Assembly: GCA_963682055.1 (NCBI GenBank)
Contig: OY821740.1
Span: forward strand, 32,442,795-32,506,794
Direction: 5' to 3'
Origin: Primula veris
Taxonomy: Eukaryota; Streptophyta; Magnoliopsida; Ericales; Primulaceae
DNA length: 64,000 nucleotides
Position numbers and translations under genes: made by a program. The notes beneath the pieces are model-generated. The model saw nothing but the letters and a program-made list of their open reading frames with translations. It did not search any database and was not told the origin of the DNA. The first letter of the stretch is position 1. Each line of letters starts with the position of its first letter. Below, piece after piece: positions 60,627 to 64,000 of this stretch.

Positions 60627-60759
60627 GGACGTCTGGAATTCTTCGTCTTCATACAGTCAATCTGAGTCGAGTTGATTCGCAGTGCTAAACACATAAAAAC
60701 CTTAGGGCCGGAAAACCCAGTGTGGGACAAAACCGGTACCTAGGAGAAACTGTGTAGCC

Positions 60760-61115
60760 GAATGATATAGGCCGAAATATCATGTAAGTAACTAACCACA
60801 AAACAGTGTGCCTCATCAAAACCTTGCCAGAGCAAACCCAATGGGAAAATCTCTGATCGAAGGAAAAAGAGTGCAACAATGGTAGTAGTAGGGATCAACC
60901 ACAAAACAGGTGCCTCATCAAAACCTTGTTAGAGTAAACCTAGTGGGAAAAACCTCTAGTCGAAGGACAAAAGAGTACACAGTGGTAAGAAGTATACAAC
61001 AGGATACTCCCCCTAATTTCGGCAATCTTAAGTGAGGTATGATGGGAACGTGTCTCGCTAAAAACCTTGCCAAGGAAAACCCAGTGGGAAAAAACCTTGG
61101 TCTAAGGACAAAAAA
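60760..61115 (-). repeat. Repeated 3' non-coding motif of the copia element
   Basis: On the + strand, CTCATCAAAACCTTG..AGA, then AAACC.A(A/G)TGGGAAAA, CTCTAGTCGAAGGA and AAAAGAGTACAC recur three times (about 60790-60875, 60900-60980, 61050-61125). This kind of motif lies between RNase H and the 3' LTR in many plant copia elements. No coding role is apparent. Confidence 0.75.
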
Positions 61116-61119
61116 AAGA

Positions 61120-61375
61120 GTACACGAGCATGCGACTGGATGCTCCCCTCACTTGCACACGACAGGGTGCGAGAATTTCGACTAAGTAATAATTAGTGCC
61201 ATAAGCATTCACTTGGATGCTCCCCCTCACTTGCACTCGACTGGGTGCAAGGATTTTATATTTCAAGAAAGAGTACGAGCATTCGACTGGATGCTTCATT
61301 TACTTGCACACGACTGGATGCAAGAAAATCTAACACGGAATAGAACGAGCATTCAACTGGATGCTCTTAAACTTC
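61120..61375 (-). repeat. Tandem repeats of about 65-75 bp near the copia 3' end
   Basis: Units containing GAGCATTCGACTGGATGCT, CCCCTCACTTGCAC and CGACTGGGTGCAAGAA occur about four times (61130, 61200, 61275, 61345) with variation. The two halves GGATGCTCC and CTTGCAC..CGAC..GGGTGCAAG can each form small hairpins. Confidence 0.8.
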
Positions 61376-64000
61376 ATATGTGAAGATTTATTTCGGCAAG
61401 AAATGCTAAATAGCATAATCTACTCATGTCTCTCTTGATCGATAATAACAAGTTGTCCTCAAATAAGACAAGTGTTTTATCTGGATCGTGAGACAGAGCA
61501 TATGTAATTCAAATATGGCTAATACGAGCTCGAAGCCATATACACTCTCTAGTCGTCTCATAGAGCACGAGTAGATCAGAGTGATTCGTTTGGAGTCATT
61601 CCAAAACCTCCAAGATATTGCCTTATTCCTAATGGTAAAGACAGACCATGTTAGGAATATCCCTTGTGCGGGTCTGACAAGTAACCGGCATCGGTATAAC
61701 CGAAAAAAGGGTTGCGTTAATTCGAGTACCGAAGGGGGTAGGTACACTCGATGACGCAAATGGGATAAGACAAGCCCTCATCCACAGTTACCTTAAGGTA
61801 ATGGGAAAATGTCTTTTATGCCATTTCGATGGCAGCGTGTTAGCGCGATGCTGTGTCGAGCTATACCATTCACAGCAGACGAGATGTTCGTCCTAGCACA
61901 TTAGACCAAGTACAATAATGCGCTTATTGTACTTAGATATGAACATCATGGTTCAATATCTTTTCATCGTCACATCAGGGACGGACTTGGTCTATATCAA
62001 TGTCTAGTGATCGAACGATCATGGGAGACTCTGACGACTTAGCGTCATGATGACTACAACGTCATAACACCTTCTAGGTGTATTCTGAATCATGGACTTA
62101 GATTCAATCTTTACGGGACTCGATCATCAGGCCGAGTCACTACCGTTTCTTCCCAAGATCCTTCATCTCGAATGCAAATCCAAAAAAAATGGATCGCGTA
62201 ATAAAACACGCAAGGGCATAATACTTGTTCAAGTATCCCAAGCTGGTCAAGTACTCACTTAGGCGGGTATACCACATCCGCTCGGATTATATTAATCCAT
62301 ATAGTGAACGTCTCATTTAATTGAGATCGTGTTCCGTGGTCAGGAACTACTTGATTCAAGTATTATGAAGTCACGCAGGGACCTTCATCTATATCGCTTT
62401 GTCTAAATCCCCATAGAGATAAAACTGTGACCACATTCATGGCTGCATACTCAGTTTTTCGGAAACTACTAAACTGGTAAAGTAGGGGACTATTATAATG
62501 TCCATTTCGAGGAAATCAACCATCTCGTAATCAATTCCAAGGTGTGACAGAAGCCTTGCGCTACTAGGCGAGCATTCTACAATCTCATTATTCTCGTCAC
62601 TTTTCCTTACAAATAACCAAATAAACGAACTCGTTTAACATTGGTGGTGTTGGAGCTACAGGTCCGAACACACTTTCGCTAAGGAGTCTACTTGGATTGC
62701 AAGTTTCCATTAGTACAGTCTATTCTCCGTTGACTTCAGGCAACAGTACATGGTTCCCTGTCATAATTTGTTCATATTATCAGTCGTCACCGAATATATG
62801 AACAAGTAATCAATGACAGTCTCGTTTCGCTTCAATATCGTCTAAGATATCATGATCGACAGATATTTCGAGATTCTTAGGATGAGGAGGAAATCACACA
62901 TCTCCTTGCTCCTTTATAATCTCGTGCGACAAACGAGTTTCAGTTCACCACCTCTGGGGCTGAACGAATTAAGAACCGGTCAACTTCCTCATATCTTAGG
63001 AAGGACGACAGACTGACGGCCGACGGCAGCGTCCTTTGCTTGGCGGGTTCGGCCAAAGCAACGTGTTACGACAGGAACACGACGTCCGACAGGGATGTCT
63101 ATCCTTGCAAGCATTTTGCAGCAGGTATAAATGATCTCGTGACATCTCATAAAGTCATTAAATGCGTCTGGCATTTAGTTAGACTTGAGGGAGTCTATGC
63201 ACTTACTTATCACTAAGTGCAGTTTTGGGGATCAAGCGAAGACTGAGTGGGTTATGCCACGTTACTTCACGTCGTTCCTTATCAACGGTAACGTGCAAAT
63301 CTCCCCCTAACGACGGGGAGAACAGTCTTAGCGATGTCACTTTTGCATATCATGCGGTAAAGAGATCGCTTGCCAAGGTTACTCTATCAAATGATAGGCA
63401 GGAGATTCATAATCGACTTATGTCCCCTTCAGAGGTCCATATTTTGAACGCTAGAACGGCTCAATCAAAATATTAATTAATCACTCTAAACACGCGTTAA
63501 TATGAGACTTCTGGCTCATAACCAGTAACCAGCTGGTACGCATATGGTGTTTGAGTGTCTATGGGCCTCATAACGGACCAATGCAGCAAAATAGCATAAC
63601 CCCACACGGAAATATAAATCTTGGTGCACAAGACCAAGAAATGCGTGCAATCATTTGCAGTCGCATCATCAAACTTTCCGTGAGTCCATTTGGGTCTGAA
63701 CATAATCGACAGGATGTTCAATTTCAATTTCCAAACTCAAGTAATTCAAATCGAAATTTCAATTATTACTCTTCGGAATTATCAAGTCGGCTAGACTTTT
63801 CAGGATAATCCGGATCATTGGCCATCAACTTAATGATAGGGCTAAAAGTTTGGAAAGTGCTGCATTTATGTATACAACATTAAAATGTGACCATATTGTC
63901 GATGTATCAACCATAACCATTTATATTTATGGTCCGTCTTATGGTTGGATAAGTCCACAATAACCCCTTCAATTCTTTACAAGAATTCTACGAGTTCATT

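Larger units (their letters stand above)
60627..64000 (-). pseudogene. Ty1/copia internal region, decayed, 5' part beyond the window
   Basis: Read on the minus strand from 64000 downwards, fragments of copia polyprotein appear in the normal order, broken by stops and frameshifts. Integrase C-terminal region: YQLVTGYEPEVSY (about 63500-63540). Linker: MPDAFNDFMRCHEI and ARIDIPVGRRVP (about 62990-63174). Start of reverse transcriptase: FGPVAPTPP (about 62650). RT/RNase H junction: PMIVRSLDID (about 62010). RNase H: VFTIRNKAISWR (about 61640) and surrounding frames. The RT interval is shorter than expected, so internal deletion is likely. No gag is in view. It cannot encode a working polyprotein. 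The copia assignment follows from domain order INT-RT-RH. Confidence 0.8.

Noticed and set aside
1..64000. CRISPR arrays, operons or bacterial-type regulatory sites
   Set aside because: The DNA is plant nuclear; the repeats are microsatellites, segmental duplications and transposons without regular spacers.

Overview
The window is plant nuclear DNA. It is AT-rich, its genes are split by GT-AG introns, microsatellites and small transposons are common, and the gene families (KANADI-like, RCD1/SRO, DAD1, cellulose synthase-like D, Gnk2/DUF26, F-box) are those of land plants. A eudicot is likely, but the species cannot be told from the sequence alone. Most genes were assembled here by hand from splice junctions and family knowledge, because few exons are long.

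Layout. (1) 1-2133: the last two exons of a + strand KANADI (KAN4/ATS-like) transcription factor whose earlier exons lie before the window. (2) 2134-14907: 12.8 kb without a supported gene, holding Stowaway-like and Mutator-like non-autonomous elements, LTR-like debris and microsatellites. (3) 14908-23651, minus strand: a complete nine-exon RCD1/SRO1-type gene (WWE, PARP-like and RST domains). Intron 2 carries a 1.34 kb Mutator-like element with a perfect 9-bp target duplication, and the C-terminal end contains a duplicated short exon plus a third decayed copy. (4) 23652-28238: divergent intergenic region. (5) 28239-32687, plus strand: complete five-exon DAD1, a subunit of oligosaccharyltransferase. 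(6) 32688-36679: intergenic, with two tandem duplications.

(7) 36445-60409 is the most distinctive part: a tandem array of two units. Each unit has a 7.06 kb CSLD segment followed by a small secreted Gnk2 (ginkbilobin-2-like, DUF26) gene. CSLD-A (36680-42771) is intact, with six exons and 1144 residues, and resembles the pollen-expressed CSLD1/CSLD4 group. CSLD-B (49331-55416) is a pseudogene with three in-frame stops, three single-base indels and damage in catalytic motifs. The two Gnk2 genes encode identical 121-residue proteins and have near-identical promoters. An F-box-gene remnant is cut exactly where the CSLD-B segment begins. The spacers carry repeated fragments of the Gnk2 promoter, and a 663-bp inverted-repeat (foldback) element sits between CSLD-B and Gnk2-B.

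(8) 60408-64000: the 3' part of a decayed Ty1/copia retrotransposon on the minus strand (209-bp LTR, polypurine tract, repeat-rich 3' non-coding region, RNase H, RT and integrase remnants). It is inserted in the downstream flank of Gnk2-B and runs off the window.

The intact genes do not form one pathway. CSLD (cell-wall glucan/mannan synthesis in tip growth) and Gnk2 (apoplastic defence lectin) share a compartment, the cell wall, but their adjacency is best read as the result of segmental duplication.
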